Shown in pieces: positions 8,948 to 17,168 of a stretch of DNA of 64,000 nt; positions within the stretch are counted from its first letter, which is position 1, and every line of letters begins with the position of its first letter. Origin of the DNA: Pycnococcus provasolii (Eukaryota; Chlorophyta; Pseudoscourfieldiophyceae; Pseudoscourfieldiales). The position numbers were made by a program, and so were the translations under genes. Location of the stretch: NCBI GenBank assembly GCA_049487715.1, contig CP150575.1, positions 1-64,000 of the forward strand, read 5' to 3'. Under the pieces are notes generated by a model, which saw nothing but the letters and a program-made list of their open reading frames with translations, ran no database searches and had not been told where the DNA came from.

Positions 8948-10453
8948 ATGGGAAAAGGACGTGGCAAGGGAACCGGCCGCGGCGGCTTCTTCGGCGACGC
9001 CATGGAAGACGCCGTCGACTGCGCGCACCAAATGGCGTGCTGCGCATGCTGCCTCGTCATATTGGGACCTCTCTTTGTTATTATTGGCATCGCCTTCCTC
9101 GGCGCGGCGACGAACGACACGCGTGGAAAACTCATCAAGGAGTACAGCGGTACAGTGAACTTGTGGAAGGATACGTACTACAAGCAATTTGACGGCATCA
9201 ACAACATCACGCTCGCGCCGCAGGGGTGCACCGTGGATTCGTTTCTCAAGTCGAGCCCGACGGACAAAGATGAGTGGCAAGGCTCGGACCAGAAAGACTG
9301 GAAGGACTACACCTCACTCAAGTACTCGAGCCCATCAGACGTCGCGGTCACAACTTGCGGTGATTTCGCTACGCCGTCGCCGCCGCCGCCGCCGCCGCCG
9401 CCGCCGACCGGTCGACGCCTCAAGTCTGAGGAGAACCTCCCACGACGCGTTCTTGCAACCGGCTCGGGCTCGGGCACGGGCACGTCGGCAACGAGCAAGA
9501 CGGACAAAAGGATCAGTGTTGGCACGACAAGAACCTTGCAGCTGAAGGTTGACGGCGTTTCGATTTCGTACCCCAACTGGGCGCAGGACCGCACAGTTAC
9601 CTTCTACATGAACGACGCCGCGATCGGATGCAACGGCGAGGGAACTTCCGCGTGCGAAAGTGCCTGCAAAAACGAAGCTTCTCATAAGGGCGGCACATTC
9701 AAAAGCTACAGGCCAGCCGGCCAAAATGGCTATTCGTGCACTTTTGAGGCGAAGGAGTATGCGCAGAGTGCTTGCCTGAAGATTGAGAAGAAGAGCACGC
9801 AGTGGGCCGTGAACTACCTTGACGGCGCTGGCTGCTACGACGTGAGCGTCGGCGGCAAGACAACCTTCGAGACGGGCGAGTACGACTCAACACCGGCGAA
9901 TATGATTCCCTTCGAGGTGCGCCACGCGAACGACCCGCTCATCTCGTACATGCGCCTCACCAAGGGTGGCGACTTCGGCCTGTCCACGGCCACCAAGATT
10001 GCCATCGGTTTTGTGTGTCTCATCATCGGCGTGATCATTATCGGGCTTGAGATTATGTGCTGCGTTGCGGTGCAGCGCATGTTCTTTGGCGATCGCCGTC
10101 CCGAGTCGCGTCCGCAAGGTGTTCAGGGTGCGATGTATGACTTCACCGGACGGTACTTTGGCCAGCCGATGGGCGGCGGTGCGCCAGGATATCCCGCTCA
10201 GCAGATGGCGCAGTACCCACCGCAGTATCCGCAGGCACAGCCGCAGTACCCGCACGCGCAGCCGCAGTACCCGCACGCGCAGCCGCAGTACCCGCCGCCT
10301 GGCATGCCCATGCAGGGCGGCTATCCCCCTCAGGGCGGTGGTTACCCCCCTCAGGGAGGCTATCCTATGCAGCAGCCTGGATACGGCGGCGGATATCCTC
10401 CGCAGCAGCCGCAGGGTTACCCGGCAGCTCCCATGGGCTACCCCATGAAATAA
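8948..10453 (+). CDS. Two-TM protein with large outer loop and PYPQG-rich tail (501 aa)
   Basis: I do not recognise the family. A short basic Gly-rich N-terminus is followed by a Cys cluster (CCACC, 31-35) at the start of TM1 (~31-52). A soluble loop of about 300 residues follows, with a Pro run and a polar linker near 140-180 and at least six cysteines. TM2 is at ~351-372 (IGFVCLIIGVIIIGLEIM). The tail from ~398 to 501 is a Q/Y/P/G repeat (QAQPQYPHAQPQYPH, GGYPPQ) of the kind that forms WW/SH3-binding or phase-separating cytosolic segments. The loop probably faces the lumen or outside. The start ATG at 8948 has a good context (GGACCATGG). Confidence 0.7.
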   Translation: MGKGRGKGTGRGGFFGDAMEDAVDCAHQMACCACCLVILGPLFVIIGIAFLGAATNDTRGKLIKEYSGTVNLWKDTYYKQFDGINNITLAPQGCTVDSFLKSSPTDKDEWQGSDQKDWKDYTSLKYSSPSDVAVTTCGDFATPSPPPPPPPPPTGRRLKSEENLPRRVLATGSGSGTGTSATSKTDKRISVGTTRTLQLKVDGVSISYPNWAQDRTVTFYMNDAAIGCNGEGTSACESACKNEASHKGGTFKSYRPAGQNGYSCTFEAKEYAQSACLKIEKKSTQWAVNYLDGAGCYDVSVGGKTTFETGEYDSTPANMIPFEVRHANDPLISYMRLTKGGDFGLSTATKIAIGFVCLIIGVIIIGLEIMCCVAVQRMFFGDRRPESRPQGVQGAMYDFTGRYFGQPMGGGAPGYPAQQMAQYPPQYPQAQPQYPHAQPQYPHAQPQYPPPGMPMQGGYPPQGGGYPPQGGYPMQQPGYGGGYPPQQPQGYPAAPMGYPMK

Positions 10454-11366
10454 ATCGACACATACATAGTTGGATGGGCAAGGGTTAGGGTGGATGTTTT
10501 CGTGTAAACTGCACTTACTTCCCATGCTAATGTCGGACTACTTAAGAATGCGTGCGTAAGTCTCACGCCTGTCCGGCATTTGCGTGTTTGCACTTGATTC
10601 GCAATCATAATACAATCATACGTTCCGCAATCCCGTCCGCGTTTGCTGCCGTAGCACCCAAGGAGCACGGTACCGCTTTGCGCTCTTCTTGATGCCTCCT
10701 CCCTATAGTTGCCACGGGTCATGACCCGGGTCACCGGTGACCTGGTAACGGGGGTAAGTCATGACGCGTCATGACCACCCCCCGAATTCCTGTGACCCGC
10801 GCCGTGACTTAGGGTTTTAAGGAAAATAGTGTGTTTTACTGGTAAACCCTAATCCTATAACGGGACCAAACAACGGGGGATGTGCAGAAATCACCTTAAC
10901 ACCATGAAAATGGTCGGCGGCGGATTCGGGGTTTGGATTCGGGGTTAGTCCTAACCCTTTTTTTTCTGAGGAGGGGGTCATGACTGTGACAACTTTACCG
11001 GTTGTATCCTAAACCTCCCTAGGTTGTCTCCAAGGAGGAACGACGCCACTAAAATTGTTAAGAGTGGTTGAGTTATGTAGTAGGTAGTAGACCTTAAGGT
11101 GAAGTAAGTACTTAAGGTAAAAGGTTTGTTACTAGAATAAAGTAAAAAAGGCAGAGGTAAGGAAAAGGGGAAGGCCTAGGAGGCCTCTAAGAAGACTAGG
11201 GAGCAAAGCATGAGGCATCGTGCTTTGCAACATGAGCCATTCAAAAGAGTGAAGTCCAAAGAGGAACGGTCGAAGGGAGAATGTCGACATGCATGTGAAA
11301 TCCATGTCTCGCAACATATAACCATAAAATATAACCATGAAGAAAGTCACGTGATCTAGGAGACGA
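10454..11366. other. Intergenic region with a palindrome cluster and degenerate telomeric units
   Basis: Probably the 3' UTR of the upstream gene (TGTAA at 10503-10507), then a cluster of perfect palindromes (10715-10775, listed separately) and scattered TTAGGG-like pieces (10482, 10808, 10847, 10945). 11040-11360 is A/G-rich with no credible ORF. Confidence 0.6.
10715..10775. repeat. Three adjacent perfect palindromes around TCATGA / TCACCGGTGA
   Basis: CGGGTCATGACCCG (10715-10728), GGTCACCGGTGACC (10729-10742) and GTCATGACGCGTCATGAC (10758-10775) are each perfect inverted repeats and are nearly contiguous. A fourth TCATGA lies at about 10978. They could bind a dimeric protein or mark a mobile-element end; nothing in the sequence decides which. 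Confidence 0.75.
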
Positions 11367-11909
11367 TCACGTGATGTGCCATAACAAACTATAACGAGAC
11401 CAAATAACCAAACCAAAAGATATCGTCCAAGACCTTATCAACAAAGTTATCAACAAAGGTCGTCCAAGTATAAAACCAAACCATGTATGGCCCAATCTCA
11501 TGTAAAGCGCTCGCGCGACCACATTAGATTGATAGTAGAGATAACCATTATGAACGATATAATTTTTCGGTGGTTGTTGCAGCATCTTCTGATACGAAGG
11601 ATCATCAAGAATTTTTGGAAGAAACTGATTCACACATTCTTTATGTGGTGCTGGAAGCGGTATCGGTGGAACATAATGAACTTTAGAGGAATCTTTGAGG
11701 TCCGCTTTCGCGGCCGCCAGGTCGTCGTCCGCTTTAAGCACCGCGGCCTGGTGCTTCTGCAGACGCGTACGGGGAGGGTGTGGCGTAAGGGTCGCCATGG
11801 CCTTCCTCGAACCGGAGAGTGAGGGGGAAGGCGGAGGGGAGGAACCCTCCTCGGCGCGGGAACTGTGCCCGACGCCGCCAGGCAAACCCCTTCTTCCCGT
11901 TTCCCCCAT
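11367..11909 (-). CDS. Hypothetical protein of a subtelomeric repeat family (180 aa)
   Basis: ATG at 11909 lies directly beside the conserved palindrome (11917-11946). The first ~35 residues are low-complexity. From the internal M at 38 the protein reads as helical and basic (LQKHQAAVLKADDDLAAAKADLKD), then HYVPPIPLPAPHKECVNQFLPKILDDPSYQKML and VHNGYLYYQ. The last ~55 residues are hydrophobic and lie in AT-rich DNA unlike the rest, so the true C-terminus may have been lost by frameshift. I do not recognise the family. Its arrangement resembles the ORF at 1037-1492, suggesting a shared mobile or subtelomeric unit. It may be a decayed copy. Confidence 0.35.
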   Translation of the reverse strand: MGETGRRGLPGGVGHSSRAEEGSSPPPSPSLSGSRKAMATLTPHPPRTRLQKHQAAVLKADDDLAAAKADLKDSSKVHYVPPIPLPAPHKECVNQFLPKILDDPSYQKMLQQPPKNYIVHNGYLYYQSNVVARALYMRLGHTWFGFILGRPLLITLLIRSWTISFGLVIWSRYSLLWHIT

Positions 11910-11916
11910 GTAACCC

Positions 11917-11946
11917 CCAAATAATCCGTTTCACCAGACTATTTGG
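11917..11946. repeat. Second copy of the CCAAATA-N-TATTTGG inverted repeat
   Basis: Arms CCAAATAATC (11917-11926) and GACTATTTGG (11937-11946), one mismatch. The 10-nt loop (CGTTTCACCA) is nearly identical to the copy at 1638-1667. Confidence 0.85.
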
Positions 11947-12305
11947 ACCCATCAGCGAGAGTATTGTCCCGTTCGTCCACGACGTACGCCGTCGCGATAG
12001 CCTCCTCAAGCACTCCAATCGTACAATGTTGTCGACTTGTCGTAGTAGAAGGCTCAAGGCTTGGGTTGGGGCCGCCTTGCGGCTCGGCGCGTCCCTCCGA
12101 CAATAGCGTGCATGGCGCTGCGACGGACTTGTACGCCAAGTAATCTGACGATTTGTTCCGTGCATCCTCTCTGACTGCTCGTGGCAATCCAGTTGCATCA
12201 GTTGCATCGAAGAATGCCGAATACTCTTCGGCTCTAAATGCGGAGTACGCCGAGAGGAGTACGCCGGAGTGCACCGCGCAGTACTCCTGCTACTCCCGTC
12301 TCCCT

Positions 12306-12352
<47 letters not shown>

Positions 12353-12521
12353 GGAGGAAGAACGCACGCCATTGCATTTTAATGCCCGTCATTGTCCGAC
12401 AAGTCTGATTTGCCAGCCAGGCTCGAGTGCTCGACCAGCCGGACCAGGATCCCCAAAACAAAGTTTCCCAAAAATACATGGACAAGAGGAATGGTTCTAC
12501 AGAGGGTCCCCGGAAAGCCCG

Positions 12522-13760
12522 ATGGGTTTTGGCCCGACTCGCAGGCCAAATCTTTCTCCTCGACAACAAATGACGCTACGCGCTCGAACGCCTTCAGGCG
12601 GCGGTTTACATGCGCGGCGTTGTCGTCTCCACATCAGCGCGTCGTTCGCGCCAAGGCGCCGCGCGCCGCAGGCTCCACCGGAGACGGTCTTCAACACGCA
12701 AATGCGAGACCTCCTTCTCAGGCAGACGGCGACGGGTGGTGCGCTGCTGCTCTTCAACGCGGGGTCGTTGCCCGGGCTGTACCGGCTCGCGACGACGGGC
12801 GTGCCGGACGTGAACACCCCCGCCGAGGCGTACGTTGTCGCGCAGGTGGTAGTGGGCATGGCGCTGTGCGGCTTGCCACTCGCGCAGCTCGGAAAGCTAT
12901 TGGATGGATTGAATATGCCAATCACCATCAAGATGCGCCGAGACACGGAACTGTTGACGCTGTCGACGTTCGGCTCCAAGTCGCAGCCCGTCGCCGCAGC
13001 CGTGGTCGCACTCGGGCTGAGCCTCTGGACGGGTGTTACGGAGGAGGTTGCCTTTCGTGGGTGCCTCATGCCAAGGTTAGCGGAGATGTTCCACAGTGCA
13101 CCTCTCGGCGTCGCCGCCTCCAGCTTGCTGTTCGGCCTTGCTCACTGGAGCTTCGACGTCAGCGTCGAGAGCGCATTTTTGCTGACGTTGCAGACATTCT
13201 ACGGCTTCTGCTTCGCGCTGTGCTATTTGCTCTTCGACGGGCCGGGCACCGCAACGCTGTGGGACGGCACGACGAGCGATGTCACGCTCACTGGACTACT
13301 CGCGGCCATCGGCGCGCACACGCTGTACGATTTCCGCGCATTCTACGACACGCACAACGAGGTGGCGGGGCAGGTTGCGTACACGCGTCGCTCGCTCGTC
13401 TCACCGCCGGAGGTGGATGCCGGGGGGGCTGTGTTGGAGAGGGTTAGAGACATTGCATCGGAGAATGAATTGGACGAAGGTTTTCTAACGCTGACAAAGA
13501 CAGTCTTCTACTACCTCGACACCAATCAGGATGGCTACGTCGACTCAGAGGAGCTGCGGAGCGGTCTGTGCACATTCGGCAGCTCGTTGCGCGGAACCGA
13601 CGGCTCGCAGCCTCCGAGCATGAGGGATGTCTCCGCTCTCATCGAGAGCGTTGACGAGGATGCGAACCAGAAGCTCGACATTGCCGAGTTTTTGGAGTTG
13701 GTTTTGAAAATGGAGGGCAATCCCATGGTGATGGTGAGCAGCCTGTTGTACACACCTTAA
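12522..13760 (+). CDS. CPBP/CAAX-protease-like membrane protein fused to two EF-hands (412 aa)
   Basis: The frame is open upstream but without ATG; the candidate starts are 12522 and 12570. Either gives an Arg-rich plastid-type transit peptide. The membrane domain carries the intramembrane protease signatures of the CPBP (ABI/Rce1-like) family: EEVAFRG at ~174, an LAHWSFD motif ~40 residues later and HTLYDF near 270. These supply the Glu-Glu, His and His/Asp catalytic residues. After the last helix come two EF-hand loops, DTNQDGYVDSEE (~333) and DEDANQKLDIAEF (~378). The first has all calcium ligands; the second has Gln-Lys where Gly is usual. A calcium-sensing regulatory module on a plastid intramembrane peptidase is inferred. 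The 5' region contains a CGC repeat at 12301-12350. Confidence 0.75.
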   Translation: MGFGPTRRPNLSPRQQMTLRARTPSGGGLHARRCRLHISASFAPRRRAPQAPPETVFNTQMRDLLLRQTATGGALLLFNAGSLPGLYRLATTGVPDVNTPAEAYVVAQVVVGMALCGLPLAQLGKLLDGLNMPITIKMRRDTELLTLSTFGSKSQPVAAAVVALGLSLWTGVTEEVAFRGCLMPRLAEMFHSAPLGVAASSLLFGLAHWSFDVSVESAFLLTLQTFYGFCFALCYLLFDGPGTATLWDGTTSDVTLTGLLAAIGAHTLYDFRAFYDTHNEVAGQVAYTRRSLVSPPEVDAGGAVLERVRDIASENELDEGFLTLTKTVFYYLDTNQDGYVDSEELRSGLCTFGSSLRGTDGSQPPSMRDVSALIESVDEDANQKLDIAEFLELVLKMEGNPMVMVSSLLYTP

Positions 13761-13837
13761 GGAAGTGACGTTTGTTTGTTTGGATTAGTTGTTTGTTTGT
13801 TGGTATATAACATTACGATTATGATACATTTTGGTTG

Positions 13838-15052
13838 TTACCACTTGTGCACCACCTCCGCATCCATCACAATTTTGCGCGCGTAGGAATCCATCTCGCA
13901 CCGTCGTCGCGTTTCCTCCGGGGACTCCTGCGGTGCATACTCGTCAACGTCAAAGCCGCGCTCCTTAGCCATCCTCGCGGGCACAACGTGCTGCCACCAG
14001 AAGGAGGCGAGCATGCTGTAGCAGTTCTCCCAGTATGCACGATCGCGCTCGAAGCGAAACACCTTGCACCCGTGGTTTGGCGTGTAGCAGAGCAGGTGCA
14101 CGTACTCACGATCGAACACCTCCATCTGTCCTTGAATCTGCGGAACGTAATACGGTGGCGGCGTGTCCCACGGCTTCATGAGCTCGGGGCTGCCCCTGTT
14201 CCATGGACACTTGATTTCCAGGAGGCCGTCCGTCAGCAGGCCATCCGGGCTCGCGCCAAGCCAGCTCTCGCTGAGGTCCTCGCCCAGCGTCTGGAACGCG
14301 ACGTGCGTCTGCACGGACACTTGTAGCTGTTCCTCGTACGCCTTGAGGGCCAACGGCTCGCTCGCGGAACCGTGCCGCGTCGCGGCATTTCCCCTGAAGG
14401 GTTCCGCCAAGCCAAGCTTCGACTTCCACAGCTCGAGCTTACCGCGCATGCCAAAGTGTCCCACGGCGTTGGCAAAGTCGCTCGCGGTGATCCTCGCGTC
14501 GCGAAGCGCGTGCCACGTAGCACTGCCCTGGTCCTGATCAGCCCACGTGCCACCACGAAGCGGGGTGAGTGAAGTAAGCGTGGATAGCGCCCACAGGTTG
14601 TCGGAGGGAACTTGTGACTGTTGTGGTATTGTGCTTCGGTGTATGTCTGGTGTTTCAGCGTCGAAGAGCATCCTTTTCAAGTCCTCGCACAGCCGCGTGC
14701 GCTCCGAAGGCGTGCTGTTTGCATAGCTAAACTGGAACTCCGACGCGAGCGGGTGCTCGAGAGCGCCAAGCTTGTTGTACATGAAGTGAGCAAAGGTTTC
14801 CTCCTTACCTTGGATGTTTGTGTAATTATTTTTGGACTCGTACTCGATGGCGCGTAGCAGGTGGTTTCGCTGTTGGTCGTCAAAGGGGGAGGAGGAGGAG
14901 GAGGAGGAGGAGGAGGAGGAGACGGCTGCTGTGAATGCGAAGCGTTGTTGTTGCTGAGAGGTGGCGTAGTAAGAGTGGCGGCGCAACCCGAAGACGGAGA
15001 ACGAGCGCCATAGACGGCGCGTCATCGACGACGACGACGACGCACTTGGCAT
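13838..15052 (-). CDS. YqaJ/lambda-exonuclease-type nuclease, probably organellar (404 aa)
   Basis: Residues ~184-300 match the YqaJ viral recombinase (PD-(D/E)XK) fold: W-H-A-L-R-x-x-R-I-T-A-S (~180-190), then GSASEP with E231, then GASPDGL with D269, then LEIKCPW with E278 and K280. This is a full set of metal-binding residues for a 5'-3' double-strand DNA exonuclease, normally paired with a strand-annealing protein. The first ~60 residues from ATG 15052 (MPSASSSSS...RRLWRSFSVFGLRRHSYYA) read as a mitochondrial presequence. Ser runs at ~47-55 come from a GAG/CTC repeat in DNA. The frame is open to 15121, but the ATG at 15052 gives the cleanest presequence. Likely role: organelle DNA repair or recombination. 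It converges with the CAAX-protease gene, 77 bp apart. Confidence 0.85.
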   Translation of the reverse strand: MPSASSSSSMTRRLWRSFSVFGLRRHSYYATSQQQQRFAFTAAVSSSSSSSSSSSPFDDQQRNHLLRAIEYESKNNYTNIQGKEETFAHFMYNKLGALEHPLASEFQFSYANSTPSERTRLCEDLKRMLFDAETPDIHRSTIPQQSQVPSDNLWALSTLTSLTPLRGGTWADQDQGSATWHALRDARITASDFANAVGHFGMRGKLELWKSKLGLAEPFRGNAATRHGSASEPLALKAYEEQLQVSVQTHVAFQTLGEDLSESWLGASPDGLLTDGLLEIKCPWNRGSPELMKPWDTPPPYYVPQIQGQMEVFDREYVHLLCYTPNHGCKVFRFERDRAYWENCYSMLASFWWQHVVPARMAKERGFDVDEYAPQESPEETRRRCEMDSYARKIVMDAEVVHKW

Positions 15053-15767
15053 GGTGGTGGTGAACGAATTTTCTAGTTGCAAGCTTGTTTCAAGGAAAAG
15101 ATCCGTCAGAAGACAGACCAAAGTTTTGCCTAAAATTTCTTTATATTCTTGAACATTCGCCGATGGTTTTCAACAAATAGAAAACCGGCATCGCAATCGT
15201 GCGGCCACGGGTTCGAGCCCCGTATGTACGTGAATTTTTCGCACCATACTTCGCTCCTATAAAATAAAAATAGACGATCTCACTTATCTTTCATTCCTTC
15301 TGCAGAGGGTAGCGCAAATTTTACGCCCTGTGTAAGTTCATCATTTCGCTGATGTCTGAATCGACTTTCAAAAAAAAATACCACCTCATCATCCACAATT
15401 CTCTTCCGCAGTAGCTCAGTTGGTAGAGCGCACGACTGTACGTAAAATTCTCGAAGTTGAATTCTATACCACCTTCGACATCGACAATTCTCTTACACCA
15501 CCATTCAATCACAGCTTAAAGTGCATCCTCCAATTCGTTGTGAAACAGCGATAACACATAATCGGCTTGTCGCGCATCTCTATATCGCCACGAATGTGGT
15601 GTTTTTTTTTTGTCGGATTGGGGACACATTCGCGGCCGGGCGACCGGGACATCATGCGTGTCGCGCACTTAAGGGCGGCGGCGACGAGGACGACGAGAAT
15701 GTCGACGCTGAGGCGACCTAAAAACACACAAACACACACAAAAAAAAGATCAAACAGCGCCGATTAA
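15053..15767. other. 5' intergenic region of the YqaJ-type gene containing the permuted tRNA
   Basis: Apart from the tRNA-Lys pieces I see no gene. 15612-15767 is the 3' flank of the GST-like gene, with short ORFs that look like noise. Confidence 0.6.
15195..15519 (+). tRNA. Permuted, multi-intron tRNA-Lys(CUU)
   Basis: Order in DNA is 3' half then 5' half. Exon A 15195-15225 carries positions 37-67 (anticodon stem TCGTG, variable CGGCC, T-arm ACGGG-TTCGAGC-CCCGT, then AT). Intron a is 15226-15305 (GTACGTG...CTGCAG, 80 nt). Exon B 15306-15311 is AGGGT plus A73. A 13-nt spacer follows. Exon C 15325-15331 is GCCCTGT (1-7). Intron b is 15332-15411 (GTAAGT...CCGCAG, 80 nt). Exon D 15412-15437 is positions 8-33 with the D-arm GCTC/GAGC and stem CACGA. 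Intron c is 15438-15514 (GTACGT...TCACAG, 77 nt). Exon E begins CTTAA (15515-15519), the CUU anticodon. Rejoined, all four stems pair (acceptor 7/7 with two G-U pairs, G1-U72 among them). The total is 73 nt, and the body closely resembles plant tRNA-Lys(CUU) as I recall it. A T10 tract at 15602-15611 could end Pol III transcription. Confidence 0.75.
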
Positions 15768-16868
15768 TTACGGTGCAGCATTGGGCGCAGCGAGATAAGC
15801 AAGCTTCTCTGCACGTTGGTTCACCTCGTCACTCCACTTCGGGAGACCAAGCTTTCCACTCCACTCGCCGTATCCGTCACCCTCCGCGCTCTGCGCAATT
15901 CCAAGCCTCGCGACGTTTTGCACAACCTCGGGAAGGAACACCGCGCGCCAAAAAGCGGGACGAACGAGCATGCGCTCGTAGAATGCGCTGAGATGTGGCC
16001 ACGTGGCTGACGCGCCCTCCTCGCATCCGCCGCCACCATTCTTCGTGGCGGCAAGTGCGTGCATGGCGAGCGAGAAGCGGTTCAGCTCCACGGCGATGGG
16101 CACGTCCGCGATGCTGAACGCTTCTTCTTCGCACACACCCAGCGGCGTTCTCGCATCCCCGATAGCCTGCTCGAGAAGGTTGAAGAGGTGCACGTACTGG
16201 CTCACAGCCTTGTCGACGACTTGTCTCGCCTGGTCGTCAAACTTCTCCGGGGGCGTGCGCGCGATGGCGTCGACGAGGTGGTGGTTTGCCGACCCGAAGC
16301 ACGGGCCGTAGTCGTTGCCTTGCAGGGACCAATCCAACCACCTGCTGACAAGCGCGCGTCCCACCGCCGGGTTGACGCCGCACGCGTTCAAGGACTGCGG
16401 CGCGTACCGGTCGGCTACATATCTTACGATGGTGTTGCTCTCCCACAAGGCTGCGGCGTTTGTATTCTTTTCGACCGGGAGCACGACGGTGGGGATATAC
16501 CCGTGCGGGTTCTTGTCTCGATATGCCTCCTGGTTGACGAGTCCGTACGGCAAGGACGACTGAAAGTCGACAAGAAACGGCGACGCGGCGCCTAGTCTCG
16601 CCGAGGCGGCGACGAGACGATACGGCACGCGCGCCTCCTCGAACATCCACAGAACTTTCTGCGTGTTCGACGAGCTGAGGCGGCCGAATATGGTGTGCGT
16701 GTTATCGCCGTCGTCGTCGTCGTGAGCGTCTGTCCTTGGAGCGGACGCGTGGAGGCTGCTTGCAAGTCGTGCAGGTTGAGGCTGTGCGTGCGCTGACAGC
16801 GGAGGCAGGACGTGCATCCACGCCGAGCGCAGTCGCGTCATGTAGGCGCCTGAGGTGGCGGCGAGCAT
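15768..16868 (-). CDS. Glutathione S-transferase-like protein, probably mitochondrial (366 aa)
   Basis: Start at ATG 16868, because the longer open frame has no upstream ATG and the sequence from here is a typical presequence (MLAATSGAYMTRLRSAWMHVL...RLASSLHASAP). The thioredoxin-fold N-terminal domain (~73-160) has the GST signature segments: SSNTQKVLWMFEEARVPYRLV, N-P-H-G-Y-I-P-T-V (cis-Pro loop) and W-E-S-N-T-I-V-R-Y (glutathione gamma-glutamyl contact). An all-helical C-terminal domain follows (to ~345) with the capping segment FSIADVPIAVEL. The first-helix active residue is probably Ser or Thr/Asn rather than Cys. Class assignment (theta/EF1B-gamma-like) is not certain. It shares a ~300-bp 5' region with the large gene at 17169. 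Confidence 0.8.
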   Translation of the reverse strand: MLAATSGAYMTRLRSAWMHVLPPLSAHAQPQPARLASSLHASAPRTDAHDDDDGDNTHTIFGRLSSSNTQKVLWMFEEARVPYRLVAASARLGAASPFLVDFQSSLPYGLVNQEAYRDKNPHGYIPTVVLPVEKNTNAAALWESNTIVRYVADRYAPQSLNACGVNPAVGRALVSRWLDWSLQGNDYGPCFGSANHHLVDAIARTPPEKFDDQARQVVDKAVSQYVHLFNLLEQAIGDARTPLGVCEEEAFSIADVPIAVELNRFSLAMHALAATKNGGGGCEEGASATWPHLSAFYERMLVRPAFWRAVFLPEVVQNVARLGIAQSAEGDGYGEWSGKLGLPKWSDEVNQRAEKLAYLAAPNAAP

Positions 16869-17168
16869 GGCAACAAGGGTGTGTGTGTGTGTTTGGGAGG
16901 GGGGAGAGAAGTGAGAAAAGGGGAGGAGGGATTTCTCATCTGGGGCACCGCCTTGGGAGGACGGGCGCGCGCCATCGATTTCCCGAACTCGCTGGACGAC
17001 ACGCGGGACGACGTGACGGCACGTGCTCGACCGAGTCCCCTCAGAGCAGGCCCGAGTCGTTGCCGAGTGTGGCGTTGACCATGCCGTTGACGTCGTCCCC
17101 CACTTCCCCCCCCTCCTCCTCCTCCTCCAGCAGCACAAGTGGCCATCCTCCTACCTATAACTGGCGAC

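Noticed and set aside
15405-15440. Conventional tRNA-Tyr (GUA) 5' half
   Set aside because: The apparent GTA anticodon is better read as the start of a GTACGT intron, and the seven bases before T8 (TCCGCAG) look like a 3' splice site rather than an acceptor strand; they do not pair with the 3' strand.
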